Assembly (NCBI RefSeq): GCF_029784165.1
Contig: NC_073696.1
Location: 105,732,665 to 105,796,664, forward strand
Direction of reading: 5' to 3'
Origin: Wyeomyia smithii
Taxonomy: Eukaryota > Arthropoda > Insecta > Diptera > Culicidae
Length of the DNA: 64,000 nucleotides
In this document: positions 22,240-34,389 of the stretch, in pieces
Position numbering within the stretch: the first letter of the stretch is position 1
How the letters are laid out: each line of letters begins with the position of its first letter
Notes under the pieces: generated by a model
Seen by the model: the letters and a program-made list of their open reading frames with translations, nothing else
The model's database searches: none
Told to the model about the DNA's origin: nothing
Made by a program: the position numbers and the translations under genes

Positions 22240-22905
22240 GTTTTGCCAATGTTGTTTTTTCTTGCTTCTCTTTCTTCCTTTGTTCCTTCTTCTTCGCTTG
22301 CTCCTCTTTCTTCAAATCCTTTTCGAGTTTGCGTTCCTCTCGAATTCGCTTCCTGTCTTCCTTTTCTTCTTCGAGGCGTCTCTTCTCCTCTTCCTTCTGA
22401 GAATATTCACGAACAAATTCATCTGATGTTAAAACGTGATACCGTTTGGACCTGTATTCCCTTTTGTTTTCTCTTTGAAGAGTGGGTGGCATCTTCAAGT
22501 AATCCTTTAATGCCTGATTGAGTGGGTCAGAGGCGCTGTTTTGGGGCATTTTGGCATCAACCACTGATTCCTTAGCAGTCGATGAATTTGCCTCATGTTG
22601 TGTTCCTCAGACGCCGCTTACAGGTAGCTCAGTTATGTCTGCTTGAATTTCCATTGCATCAATAACCATTGTGCTGCCTTCACCCTCTAGGTTACTTCTC
22701 TCGATTGCTTCGACTGCCTCTGGCATTGTCTCTCACAGAACCTGAAAGATAGTAAAGAGTGCTTTTTCGTCTGGGTTGTCGAAAATGACGAAATCACTCT
22801 TGAACTTTTTTTTTGACGTTCCGATCACAGAAACAAATTGCTCCAAAGCCTTTTTGGCTTTGTGATAATCTGGCGAATTTGCGGTCGAGCGCATAATATG
22901 GGATC
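22240..22905 (-). pseudogene. transposase-like C-terminal remnant (pogo/Tigger type?)
   Basis: A single - strand frame interrupted by two TGA codons (22733-22735, 22607-22609). It carries KMPPTLQRENKR, then RYHVLTSDEF, then a long Lys/Glu-rich coil, before running into the MITE at 22236 which cuts off its true end. The VLTSDE...KKEEE ending resembles C-terminal tails of Tigger-like transposases in insects (from memory). No catalytic core is left in the window, so the assignment is tentative. Confidence 0.45.
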
Positions 22906-23560
22906 CAAATTTCGCCAGTTATATTTAGGTATAAAATTACAGTAGTTTCATGAAATTAGAATTATATGAACATGAAAACCAAGCAATAACAGTGTAATTA
23001 CAAGTACTTTCACAAAGTTTTCTATAAACTAAGTGTTTTATGCCAACTTTTCCACTAAGTTTTTTTAACCATCTGTTATGGTTTGGCAGAAAATTTTGCT
23101 CTTTACATGACAATGTTATTTCGATCATAATTTTAGAAAACATTTTGTAATAATGAAATATTTTTGTTAGTGCGTTCAAGCACAGAAAACATTGCCAATT
23201 TTTATTATATTAAATATAATCATGAGCTACACTACATCTAGTTTAAATTTAACAAGATTCACTGATTGGCGAAAAATAGGGGGGTGGCGCTTTTTGGGGT
23301 TCTTACCCTATTTGCATAATTGTAATCGCAAACATACGTCAAACGTTAACTTTTTATAATTCTTCTCTATTTTTACACAAAAAGTTCTTGTTTTGCTTTT
23401 GTTCAAGACATGAAACATTTTAACCAATTCTATCACGAAAGCAATGACGAATGACAATGCGAAATAAAACTGGCACCACCTTGTAGAAAATTTACCTTGG
23501 TACATGTTTGACAGCTCTTCGTCTTGATTTTCACAAGCATAGAACTATTTCAAGCGTTAT

Positions 23561-23797
23561 CCCTTTCCGACCGGGCGTAGGTAGAAGGTGACTTAAACAA
23601 AACCTTCTCTCTCGCTTTTTGAACGTCCTACTCATTGTTATATTGCTCACGACGCTAGTGTCAACATCGCAGCTGCTACGAAAAATAAAAAATCGGAGCA
23701 TACAAGTGTTTTTATATAGGAATTGCTTCGATTTAGGTATTGTTATCCGTAATTTTTCACCTATACAATTGTGTGGGCTCGGTCAGAAAGGGACACT
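23561..23797. mobile_element. possible MITE
   Basis: CCCTTTCCGACCG at about 23564 and CGGTCAGAAAGGG near 23782 are inverted relatives (one mismatch in 13). No target duplication was found, so boundaries and nature are uncertain. Confidence 0.35.
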
Positions 23798-23799
23798 TA

Positions 23800-24114
23800 T
23801 GGTTCGATGCAGAAAAATGTTGAAATCAAAGCCTACCATGACGCGAAAAAAAAAATTAATAGTGTGAAGCGGTAAATTTCAGTATTAATTCTCTCTCAAC
23901 TTTTTTTTTTCAAAATTATCGGTAACCTAGAAGAGGAGCGTAGTTTCATTAGCATGAAGTCATTCTAAAACACTGCTGAAGCTTGCTGGAAAACAGTTGA
24001 AGGTAGAGCACCACTTCACCGTCAACTAGATAAAGCATATCTTCAACGTAAAAAGTAGACGGGGGAGATATCCAAGACCCGACCGCATGTTTGACGTTGA
24101 ACTGTAATAGTATC
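23800..24114. other. no gene recognised
   Basis: Only short frames; nothing supportable. Confidence 0.4.
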
Positions 24115-24225
24115 AAGCAGGTGTTACACGAAGCAAATATTTGCTATTTTTAGTACGGATTTTATTTTGTGCAAACAAAAATCGTACCAAAAATAGCAAA
24201 TATTTGCTTCGTCTAATACCTGCTT
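24115..24225. mobile_element. hairpin element (fold-back MITE)
   Basis: AAGCAGGTGTTACACGAAGC... is mirrored by its inverted partner ending TACCTGCTT, giving a nearly perfect stem of about 50 bp with a short loop. Each arm contains GCAAATATTTGC, itself a palindrome. It could equally be read as a transcribed hairpin; no TSD was clear. Confidence 0.6.
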
Positions 24226-24577
24226 TAGGCTTCATCAGAAAAATTAACACAGAGGTTTAGACAGTGGCGTAGCGTGACTGGGTGACATCCCGGGCGGAAA
24301 TTTGGGTGTCACCCCTTTCCCTCTGGGTGTCACCCAGTTGCAGTGAAATCATTTAGTTATCAATAATTGTGAGAGTTACCACATTCGTTTTCAGTTGCCC
24401 TGAATCTACCTATTTTTGGAAAATTGGTTGAGATTATACTCTCAGGAGCAAATTGATATAATTTTCGATGGTTTCACGGCGACCTCCACCGACCTAATTG
24501 ATATTTAATCTCACAGATATTTCCCTGTTGAAGGTGATACGTCTGAAAATTTTTCTCATGGGTGTCACTCCCTAGTG

Positions 24578-24894
24578 CAGCGGTTCTCAACCTTTTTTTG
24601 TACCGCGTACCCGTTGGCAATATTTTTCATATCGATTGTACCCCCTGGCTTGAAATGTTCTCGCAGAGTGGGAGAGAGTAGTGGTAGATCATGTTGTGGA
24701 AAGTTAAGGTTAAAGTTTCAAATTGAACTCTGGTCAAACAATGATTGCTACAGTCTTGTTTTAAGAGCAAGATAGAACAACAAAGTATTATGAAAAAATT
24801 TTTTTGTCCGCCATTACTGATTTTTCTTCCGCGTACCCCCTGAAGGCTTTCAAGCACCCCCAGGGGTACGCGTACCCCAGGTTGAGAACCGCTG
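24578..24894. mobile_element. hAT-type MITE (CAGCGGTTCTCAACC ends)
   Basis: Ends CAGCGGTTCTCAACCT and inverted AGGTTGAGAACCGCTG; flanks CCCTAGTG (24570-24577) and CCCTAGAG (24895-24902) match at 7 of 8. This terminus is the classic one of hAT-Charlie-type elements. 317 bp without coding. Confidence 0.85.
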
Positions 24895-24902
24895 CCCTAG
24901 AG

Positions 24903-26159
24903 GATACCTAGCTTGTACTGACGAACCCAATATTTTTGCCTTCTTTTGAATACGTAGCACTTTGAGCGGGTGAAGGCAATAACAGGTATGTACGAGTTTG
25001 TTTGAGAAAGGCAAGTCACGAATGGTGTGGAGTGATTCGGATTTACAGTAACCATCGCATGAGACCCGTAGGTAGGTGCTCTTGTGACAGTTTATCTTTA
25101 TGTTGGACATACTCAAGATGGCGAAGTCTAGTGAGAGGCGGGTTCAAGTCCGGTGAACTTGCCTGCCTTTCCAAATTCGGAATGAACCCTGAAAAATGTT
25201 CCGCAATGCAGAGTTGGGTTTTCTTTTTGACGCGGCTTTCTTGATTCTGCTTTACCGAAAGGTCTTACGTTCTAGGTCTTGTGATCTTCTAGATCTTCTA
25301 GGACTTGGTCTGAAATTTAAACCTTAGAATCGACGGAAACTTTGATCAGATACGTTGAGGTTCACCACCAATTTAGTAGCACTTCATCAAGGATTTTGCT
25401 TGTGGCGCTTCTTCACCATGGCACCACGGCATGTTTTTGGAACTTCCAGTGTCCAGGTATCTTTTGACTGTACGGTGAATTGAAACTTCTACACCCACGT
25501 TAATCGGATCGCTCACGAACTATGTTTCTGTTCGAGATACTTTTTTCCAGATGACAGACGAATACAACAGTAACACATACATTCACTGACAGCTAAGACA
25601 CAATGCAAATGAGCTGACGAGGGGTCGTTAAATGCAGTTTCATGTGCAACGTAACAGTAAGTGTTGAAGTAATGGAGTAGTCTAATTGCTTAATCCTGTG
25701 GAGGTTAATGGTTGGTAAACCAGTGTGGTCCAGAGTAGAATGCCAAGCAACTCTTATCTCTACCTCAACGTTGTACCGCATGGGATACGAGCAACCAAAG
25801 GAAGATCGGGAAGCAGTGGGAACTTGGCTGTATGCTGTCAGAGAAGGGGCGTTCTCCTCGCAGCTTACCTGAGCGTCTGTTACCCAGTGTGGGGGAGCAG
25901 AATATCACCACTTTTGAAAGTAGATCAGTACTTTAATTTTGGTTTGATCACTTCAACTGGAAAGCATTTATTTTCATTGATCGGGATGTATGCAATCGGA
26001 ATGTAGGCACTGTAGGATCAGAATATAACTGTAATTCCTTCTTAAACTAATCTGCTAATCCATGGAATGGATTCTTCATAGTTCACTTTAGATTCCTCAT
26101 AAAGTATAATCTTCAATAACTCACTTAAAAGCACTAAATTTGATATTATAGTCGGGCAT
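24903..26159. other. no gene recognised
   Basis: A B-box-like word GGTTCAAGTCC occurs at about 25140 but without a matching A box or cloverleaf. Other frames (24850-25244, 25725-26006) lack motifs. Nothing further supportable. Confidence 0.35.
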
Positions 26160-26289
26160 CAGCACTCGAAAACTCATTTAATTCAATCACCTATTAGTTA
26201 CCTAGGATACCAATTTTTCAAGTAAACAACTGCAGCGGATATCTAGGTAACCTGCTACGACGGGCTGCGGCTACGTTCAATCATGATAA

Positions 26290-26600
26290 TGTGATTCATT
26301 CATGATTAACAGTGAGATGAATATAGGGGCATTGTGAGATGAATAATTGAGCAGTGATTCAAGTTTTGAGATGGATATGGAAGCGTTGTAAAAATGGTTT
26401 GTTTTACAAAATTCAGGATAAATTTAGCTAATTTTACTAAATATACAATGCAAAACGATTCCTTTAGCTTTTTATTTAGCTTATTTGTTCAATGATTTCG
26501 TGAAAATTTGGTGTTTAATCCGTGCATCCTTCGTGAATATCGGCTTAATGAGATGAATAATGGAACAGTTCCTTTTATATAAATTTTAATAATTCCACTC
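26290..26600 (+). repeat. dispersed repeat with GAGATGAATA words
   Basis: Repeats GAGATGAATA at about 26312, 26338 and 26569. The arrangement resembles 150-200 at the start of the window. No coding. Confidence 0.4.
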
Positions 26601-26879
26601 GGAGCGTTTTATTATTTCATTTGGAGCGTGCACTTTATTCGTCTATCTAGCTGCGTACTATTTTCGTGATGATCCTCATCGGCGGATGTAGAGCCGATGT
26701 CAGACCTTAATTCTGACGGTCGCAAAGAACTGCGTTTGCGGAACCACTGCATCGAGGGGTTTCGCCGTCACACCCAAGTTAGGGGTGGCTCATACAGTGA
26801 CTGATCCGGAACAGACGGTTGAACTATGAAATGCGGTGTCTCACTAGCTACACCTGAGGCGGCAGCCCCATCGCTAGAA

Positions 26880-28440
26880 ATAAACTGAAATAAACATACT
26901 ATGAACAATCCAGAGAATGATACGAACCGAAAAAGACCTAGGCAAACGAAAAAGGACAACGATTGGAATCTTGTCACTTGGAATGTTAGGACTCTGTTCG
27001 AACCGGCACGTGCGGGCCTCTTGGCCAGAGAGCTACGGAAGGCAAAAGTGGAGGTAGCAGTCATACAAGGGGTGCGCTGACCTGAAACCAGACCGCCGAT
27101 CTATGAGCTCTTTGAGGCGACAAGCTACGAGCTCCTTGAGAAAACGTATGCAGAGTGCCCACAACACGACATAAAGATCGACATAAAGTCGAACGAGAGG
27201 AGTTCTTTCGTCCCGTTATTGGTAGGGAAAGCCTTCACTCTACCACTAACGACAACGGCTTGAGATTAGTGAACTTCACCGCAGCAGGGGAATGGCCATC
27301 TGTAGTACCCATTTCGCACGTCTAAACATTTGGAAGCACACCTGGAGACACTCCAATGGAGAGGCCTGCTTCCAGGTCGACCACATGCTGATCGACGACC
27401 AGCACTTTTCAGACGTCATAGACGTGCGGTCCTTTCGAAAGCCAAACATCGATTTGGATCACTATCCCGTGGTAGGCAAGATTCGCGCCCGGCTGGGTAT
27501 GGTCTGAGGAACAACTACCTACGGACTGGTTGGAAGGACTCATATGCCCTATCTACAAGAAGGGACATAGACTCGATTGAAGTAATTATCGAGACATAAT
27601 CCTCCTTAATTCCGCTTATGAAATTCTCTCTCGTATCCTGTTCCAGTGACTGAGATCGTTGCAGGAACCCTTTGTTGGAGAATATCTATGCGGCTTACGA
27701 GCGGGACGATCGACAACGGACCAAATGTTCACCTTTAGACAGATTCTCGACAAGTTTTGAGAACACAACTTGCAAACACACCATTTGTTTATAGACTGTG
27801 GCGTCCGATACAGTGAAGGTGCAATACGAAGGGCAGGCGTGTAGAGGAGCGGCACCATGCTTCTAGACTTCGCGGACGACATTGATATAATTGATGTTGA
27901 GGAGACCTTTACGGCTCTCAAAAGGGAAGCTGCGAGAATCGGACTCACCATAAACACTGCCAAAACGAAGTACACGATGTGGAAGAAGGCCGATCGACGA
28001 GCGCTTGGGGTCTTTGAGTGTAGAGTCCTGCAATCAATACTCGGAGGCAAACTAGAAAATAGGGTGTATCGCAGGCGCATGAATCACGTGCTGTACGAAG
28101 TATACAAACTTGCTGAGCTGAAACATTGTCAAGCTGATGAAACACGGCAGGTTACTGTGGGCTGATCACGTAGTAAGGATGGCGGATGGCGGACTGGCAA
28201 AGATAATATTCAGCAGAGAACCGGATAGAGGCCAACGACTTCGAGGCAGGCCTCGCACGCGCTGGATGTTGTAAGTATGAGTTGCTTCACACTGCTCAGC
28301 TGATTCACTCTTACGTTCTCAGGGTCGTAGCGTGTTCGGAGGTACTTACTACTTTGCATTAGAAACCGATCTCGATCAGGCAAAGCGGACCAACCAAAGA
28401 CTAGTATTGGCTCTAATTTTCATATAAAAGAAAAGGATTC
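26880..28440 (+). pseudogene. RTE-clade LINE, decayed endonuclease/reverse transcriptase
   Basis: Fragments in different frames give, in order, an endonuclease start (NWNLVTWNVRTL near 26960), a later endonuclease part with DHYPVVGKIRARL near 27460, a piece resembling the LLNSAYEILSRIL region near 27605, then the RT palm FADDIDII (27872-27895) with GLTINTAKTKY, and a C-terminal GRPRTRW at about 28250. The arrangement and wording fit the RTE clade (mosquito JAM1 belongs there). Many frameshifts, stops and an internal deletion between endonuclease and palm make it dead. Confidence 0.75.
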
Positions 28441-29040
28441 AATTTACTTCTTTCGGAGTCAAAGCTTTATGATGCGGTACCGTAATCGACGCATTGGGGC
28501 CCATCGATGACATGCAGGGGAGGAGGGAGAGAGATTACGTACCTTGACCGTTCAACGATCGGCGATTCCACGTTTTGCCGATATCTCGCCGTTTTCCTAC
28601 GGGGGAGGGGACGTCTCGGAGTTCACTGTCCCGCCGGACGGGCACGTTTCCGCGCTTCCCTGGTCGGGATCGCGTAGCGAAGAAAGGATGTTGATGACGG
28701 CTTTCGACTGACCATAGGCACGGAACAGTCCCAAGGTCTCCACGTTTTGTCGTCTTCCTCCAGATCCAGTCCACTCGGAAACAGTCGGTGTTATCGTCTT
28801 CCGCTTCTCATCAACTAGAACTTTTTCTTTAACCTACTTTGCATTGTAAAAATTTTAGCATGCGTCTTTTCTGACGGTTCGAACTCAAATCATCCTTTCT
28901 AACGTCTGTCACCTCCTGTAGGCCTCCTCTCAACCCTCGATCTCCATCTCTCCTTTTCTCTCTCTTCCTCTACCCGGATACTGCTATCTTGATGGCAACA
29001 ATTCACTTCTGTTGCCAAATCTTGGGTGGCGTTGTATCTG
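28441..29040. other. no gene recognised
   Basis: GC-rich block 28500-28760 with CpG-containing words, then pyrimidine-rich sequence around 28920-28980 (TCTCCTTTTCTCTCTCTTCC). No motif in any frame. Confidence 0.35.
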
Positions 29041-29340
29041 GGTTGGGCACAGTTAGCGGTTATCTACCGGTTTGAAAAGTTTTAGTACGGACTATTTTGC
29101 CGTCTTTTGCCATTGCGGTTTTTCCGGTACATATTGGTTCTTCATTTTTGCAAACGCCGGCAAGTTGTGGCCGCTTTCTGGGAAATGTCTAACCTTGGTC
29201 TCACTATAAACACTGAAGCAGGAATACTGCGCTCGGGTAAACGTCGCATCGCCAGTACAGCTGATCAAGACAATCAATGTGAGTCCCATAATGACAACGA
29301 ACAGCAATCTTGTCCAGCCGTGTCAGTACCTAAGACTAAA

Positions 29341-29781
29341 GGTATGTTTAGACTATCTGATTTTTTCATCTGATTCGAGCAGATTGCTCGAAAATATATC
29401 GAATGCAATGTTGGTTTACGTTTACACCTATTCGATATTATGATTCGACATGCCGTTCGATATGTCGAATGGAATAGGAACGTTTCTATTTTTCGTTCGA
29501 CTCCAAGAACATAGCAACTTTTGATTTGTTTTCAATTTGTTGTTTTTGCTTTCCATAACCAACATCGTTTTTGTTTTTTTTGTGTGCTGGCAAATATTAA
29601 AATAGAGAAAAGAATTCATTTGACATTCATTTGGCAGTTCTTCCTTTCGACTTGTGCAAGCAGTGTGAACACCGCCATAAAAACAGGTTCGACAAACTAT
29701 GTCGAACGGCAAATCGAGCAGACTTTCGATTTCTGCAGTGTTTAAAATCAGACCGACATGTCTAATAGTCTAAACGTACCT
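29341..29781. mobile_element. MITE inside LINE ORF1
   Basis: Ends GGTATGTTTAGACTAT and inverted ATAGTCTAAACGTACC, flanked by TAAA (29337-29340, 29782-29785). Removing it and one TAAA restores frame continuity of the ORF1 host, which confirms the boundary. CGAACGGCA/TGCCGTTCGA inner inverted words. No coding; class uncertain (the 4-bp duplication is near TTAA). Confidence 0.8.
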
Positions 29782-30297
29782 TAAATCGACCATCAAAATC
29801 CAACAAACTGTGTGCATCAAACCAAAAACTGTTCAGACTGCAGAAGTGACTAAGCAAGATGTTTGTGATAAACTAGACCCAGTTTCTCTTGCAATAAAAG
29901 AAGTTTATTTCAAGCCGAATGGTGATGCGGTATTTAGATGTGATTCACTCACCTCGTCTGCGAGACTATTAGAAACTGCAAACAAAACACTTGGTGAACA
30001 CTACGATGTCGAAATGCAAAAAGCACTTAAACCCAGATTGAAAATTTTCGGTTGCACGGAAAACAAAAATGAGAATAATTTACTTGAAAAACTTCGGAAA
30101 CAAAACGGTCTGACTATCGATGCCGAAATAAAAGTCATTCGGTCAAACTCAGATTATGTGATCGTTGAGACTGACTCTGAAACATTCAATTTGTTTGTGA
30201 ACCTGCGCCGGGTTTACATTGGTTGGGAAAGATGCAGAGTCTCCGAATATATTGATGTGCTTCGCTGCTACCGTTGCTCAGAATATGGCCACATAGC

Positions 30298-30494
30298 TGT
30301 GTAACCTGCTACCGTCCCAGGAAATCACCCATTGCGCACTCCTCTATTCGCGATACCAACACACGTCTTACCTGGTTAGCTATTTGACTCGCAATGGCTA
30401 GCCGTGTCTGTGAGCTCATGGTTGATGGTGCCCAAGATGGTATACTCAGTTAATAATGAAGGGAGACGTACAATAGTCTCGTCTCACCCACACA
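30298..30494 (-). repeat. 3' LTR of gypsy 2, complete
   Basis: Starts TGTGTAACC and ends CCCACACA on the + strand. The last 114 bases differ from the partial partner at three positions. Confidence 0.9.
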
Positions 30495-30509
30495 TCCCCC
30501 TTCCCTTCC
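30495..30509 (-). other. polypurine tract of gypsy 2
   Basis: - strand reads GGGAAGGGGGA immediately before the 3' LTR. Confidence 0.75.
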
Positions 30510-30967
30510 GGAAAAAATAAAAAAACATAAATTATTTTTTTAAAAAAACTTAGTAACCATTGTAGTTGTAATGATTTGGCAGCACTTTTTGACAATGTGT
30601 CTTTTTTCACTTAAGAAAAATCCTTAGTAGGCCTCGGTAAGCTCATGCATTCGAACCTCATTTTTTTCTCGAACACCGAATGCAAGAAGACATATTTCCA
30701 CCGAGCTGAAGAGATGAAAAATAAAATGGCAAAATTTGAAGGACGTACCTAGTATAAATATTCAAGCAAGAGGACGAAGCTTCACCAAGCAAAGTAATAA
30801 AAAAATGGCGTTGTTTCAAACAAGGGATTCATTAAATCAAGCCGAGAGACACGTTTGTATCTGAGCCATAAGGAAAATGTGAAAAGACTGGAATTTGAAA
30901 ATTATAGTTTTAGTAGGTATACAGGTTTATTACCGAGCCAAAAAAACCGCCAGGCATTCTTCCACAA
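30510..30967 (-). other. untranslated part of gypsy 2
   Basis: Lies between the integrase C terminus and the polypurine tract; no frame seen, in particular no env. Confidence 0.5.
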
Positions 30968-33900
30968 TCAGAGTTCTGTGCTGCTTTCAACTACCCTCAT
31001 GTAGTCAGATAGATAAGAAGGGGGTCGCTTCTCCCGTCTAGACCGCTCACGGGGCCCTTCATCAACAGGATCCATCGAATTTCGACAGCCTTCAAAGGTT
31101 TTAGGTGAACACGATTCTCGCCATTGTTCAACTTTTTTCGTTTGTGATACGTGGCGCTTCAGTTGTCGACCATCTGCGTCACAAAGGATCAAGCTGCCGT
31201 TTCGTTCCTGCATCACAGTGAAGCGCTTTATGTCGAATCTACTATCTCCTTTGCCTCGAGCTGTACGTTCCACGATAACCGTATCGCCCGGTTTAACCTT
31301 ATTCGTCTTAGCTCCACGGCGTTAGTCCTCTCGCTTTATTGAAAGTAATTTGGCTTCCCGATCTCTTTCGTCCAGCAACTGTTCATTATATCCGGATTTA
31401 CCGTAGTTCAAAAGTGGAAGTCCACGTCTGATCTTACGGCCGGTCATCATTTCTTCTGGGGGTAGTTTTGTAATACTGTGATCTGCAGCGTTATAAGATT
31501 GGACTGCAGCATACAGTTCTTTTTGATAGCTTGCTCCCGAGGATATTGCGGCTGACATAGCCTTATTTACTATTTTCATGAAACCCTCTACCAAACCGTT
31601 TTGCTGAGGATAGAAAGGAGTCGAAATATGGTTTGAATTCCACGGTCGGCGCAATACTTGGCATAATCCTCCCGATTGAAAGGTGGTCCATTATCGGATT
31701 TTATTGCCTTTGTAAAACCCTCTTTCTCAAAAATGGCATCCAATACGGCTTTCGTGTGTTCAAATTTCGTGAATTTCACTGGCTGTGCTTATGCGCAAGA
31801 TTGATATTCCTCCTAGTTTAATATATGGACCGTTAAAATCAATGGCCACAGTTTCCCATACTCCTTTCGGAGCGAATAATCTTTGCATGGGAGGAGGTTT
31901 CTCTGGTCTTCCGTTTACTGAACAAATGGCACAGGATTTAAGCCACTTTTCTGCATCCGTAGCCATTCCCGGCCACCATACACGTCGACGAAGGATGCTT
32001 TTCAACTTAGCTTCGAGCGGATGTCCTAGGTGAGCTATCTCCAGTGTTTTTTCGCGAAGCTCTAGAGGAATGACGGCGCAACCATTCTTCATGAATATGC
32101 CACCAGTGAAGATGAGATCGTCTCCAATAGATTTGAACTTCATCAAGCTTTTTGGCCACGTATTTGTTTCCATGGCTTGGACTACTTGCGTTAGGGTGCT
32201 ATCTCGCTCTGTGCATTTACGGATCTCGTCTTCTGTTAGAAATTCGGAGTTGTATGGTTCCAGGTGACAAACTTCCCATGGACTGACTTCTTCGTTAAAC
32301 GCGTCATCCTCTCCAGAATATAACCGCGAGGAAGGGTCCGCTATGTTGTCATGTCCTCTAATATATTCAATCTCGTAACTGTACGGAGTGAGGCGGAGAG
32401 CCCAACCATCAGCTCTAGTTAACACCCGTTTGGATTCTTCACGGGATCTTCTCAAAATGAATGCCATTCCTTGAGCATCGGTCCGCAAGACGAAATATCT
32501 ACCCAGTAAAAAGAAGAAGTGCTCTACCGCCCATACTGCGCCTAATGCCTCTCGCTGATTCTGTGCATACCTTTTTTCCGTTGCGGTTAGCGACTTTGAA
32601 GCAAAACTTATGATTCGTGATTTGCCTTCATTGTTCTGCTGGACTAACACGGCCCCCAATGCGTTAGGGGATGCGTCTGTGTATAACACAGTTTTATCAG
32701 GTTCCGAAAAATATCCCAGAGATATTGTTGAATCGATGATTCGCTGCTTCACGAACTCGAAAGCGCTCTCTTGCTCTTTGCCCCAGCTCCATTTTTGCGC
32801 AGAAGCCACTGACCACAAAGAAGCAGATATTTCCGAGAAATCTTTGATATATGGACTTACAAAAGATGCAAGTCCGAAAAAACTCCTAAGCTCGGACGCC
32901 GTGGATGGGTGTCGGAACCTTTTATGTCCTTAATCTTCGATGCTTAAATATTGAAACCTTTTTCACTGAGCTCATGTCCTAGGAAGCTGATACAAGTCTG
33001 GTCGAATTCACACTTTGAAGTATTGAGGGTAAGATTATTGGATCTGAGTATTTGAAGAACCTGAGCAACCGTCTTTCTCAGTTCTTCAACAGTTTTCCAA
33101 ATAATAGAATGTCATCAATATATACAATTTTGTGTTTGACATTTTTGAGGATTCGCGTCATTTCACGTTGAAATACTTCTGGCGCACAGTTAACACCGAA
33201 CATCAAGCGTGTGAAGCGATACATTCCATTCTCCGATAAAAACGTGGTCAATTCACGCGATTCTTCACTCAATTCGAGGTGGTAGTATGCGTCCGATAGG
33301 TCGAGTTTTGTGAAAAATTTGGCACCGTGCAACTTAACTTTCAACTCATCGATGAGAGGTAGACGGAAGTACTCCCGCTTAATGGCTTTGTTTGGTGCTC
33401 TCATATTGACCACTAAGCGGAAGTCATCCTTACTCTTCGGAACCGCAGTTATGCCACTAATCCACTGTGGTGCAGTAGTGACTCTTTCTATGATCCCTCT
33501 GGCTTCCATCTGTTCCAGACGTCGACGAGCTCCCTCGCGATATGCAGCTGGGATATTGTAGTACGCATTACGCACTGTAGGTACAGTATCGTCCACACTG
33601 AATTTAATTTTCACGCCTGGCGTTTTTGGGAATATTCCGGATTTCTCGCAATTGTTTATCATCGTTCCCACCTTCAAGAGTCCCATGTGCTCTGCCTAGC
33701 AAAGACCTTCCACCTTCTTTCACGACAAGAAAATCCGCTGTGATTATCGGTTTGGTTGTACCAACTGCTTCTATCGTAGCACTAAGTTTGCATTCTACCT
33801 GCATGGGTTTATTCGATGCATAGGATCGTAGATTGGTGTTCAATCGTACGTTGTTTTGGACAAATGAAGCTGTTCCCATTTTGAATTCTTTCTCTAGCAT

Positions 33901-34268
33901 CAGCCAATCTGCGCCTCCTACAACGTTCACGTCTGCTCCAGAGTCGATTAAAAATTTGATTGGGGCTGACGATCCGATGCTACAATCTATTTGTACGTCC
34001 TGGAGAGACAGTGCATAGACATTCTATAAAAAAAGGAAAGGTCATGCTAAATATAAGTATGATTCTGCGTTTTTCTAATTTTATTTATTTTCACAGTTTT
34101 ACTCTTTTACCTGTTCATGATTTTCAGCGTTCTCATCTTTCACGGAACGGATTTTATCCCTACGACAAGCAACCGCGAAGTGGCCTCGTTGACCGCAAGA
34201 ATAACAATTTTTGTTGAGCGCTGGGCATTGTTCGCCGCCATGAGATGACCGAAAGCATCTCGAGCATC
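30968..34268 (-). pseudogene. gag-pol of gypsy 2, broken and N-terminally deleted
   Basis: Read on the - strand: two zinc knuckles (CSRCFRSSHGGEQC and CYSCGQRGHFAVAC, about 34150-34265), protease with LIDSGAD (about 33935-33955), RT with KLDLSDAYYH and YIDDILLF (33110-33310), RNase H with LYTDASPNALGAVL (about 32680) and GHDNIADPSSR, integrase zinc finger (HLGHPLE...CAIC) and core (IDFNGP, SDNGPPF, FYPQQNGLVEG). Frameshifts: about 33688 (between protease and RT), about 33094 (just after YIDD), about 32890 and about 31770-31640 in the integrase; a TAA lies near 32945. Gag upstream of the knuckles is absent. Confidence 0.85.
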
Positions 34269-34269
34269 T

Positions 34270-34389
34270 ATCAGCTATTTGACTCGCAATGACTAGCCGT
34301 GTCTGTGAGCTCATGGTTGATGGTGCCCAAGATGGTTTACTCAGTTTATAATGAAGGGAGACGTACAATAGTCTCGTCTCACCCACACA
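34270..34389 (-). repeat. truncated 5' LTR of gypsy 2
   Basis: Matches the outer part of the complete LTR from AGCTATTTGACTCGC on. The R/U5 part, the primer-binding site and the gag start are missing at one junction near 34269. Confidence 0.85.

Larger units (their letters stand above)
20164..23308. mobile_element. TA-flanked DNA element, pogo-like, invaded twice
   Basis: Left end GGGTAACGGACCCATAAATC, right end inverted GGGGTTCTTACCC, TA on both sides (20162-20163, 23309-23310). GGCG-containing words sit near both ends. It carries a transposase-like remnant on the - strand (22240-22905). Two later insertions are inside it: the repeat 20605-21545 and the MITE 21805-22236. TA target, element size and the tail of the remnant suggest the pogo/Tigger branch of Tc1/mariner, but I see no DDE core. 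Confidence 0.6.
30298..34389 (-). mobile_element. Ty3/gypsy LTR retrotransposon 2, 5'-deleted
   Basis: Flanked by the exact 5-bp duplication ATAGC (30293-30297, 34390-34394). The left LTR is complete (30298-30494, TG...CA, 197 bp). The right one keeps only its outer ~120 bp (34270-34389) and is fused directly to the zinc-knuckle part of gag. The - strand order zinc knuckles, protease, RT, RNase H, integrase is gypsy type. Multiple frameshifts and stops. It sits in ORF1 of the LINE. Confidence 0.9.

Noticed and set aside
25135..25150. B-box-like GGTTCAAGTCC as a second SINE or tRNA
   Set aside because: No A box or stems at the right distance and no second copy.
30510..30967. An env gene in gypsy 2
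   Set aside because: No frame with a signal peptide or membrane segment between integrase and the polypurine tract.
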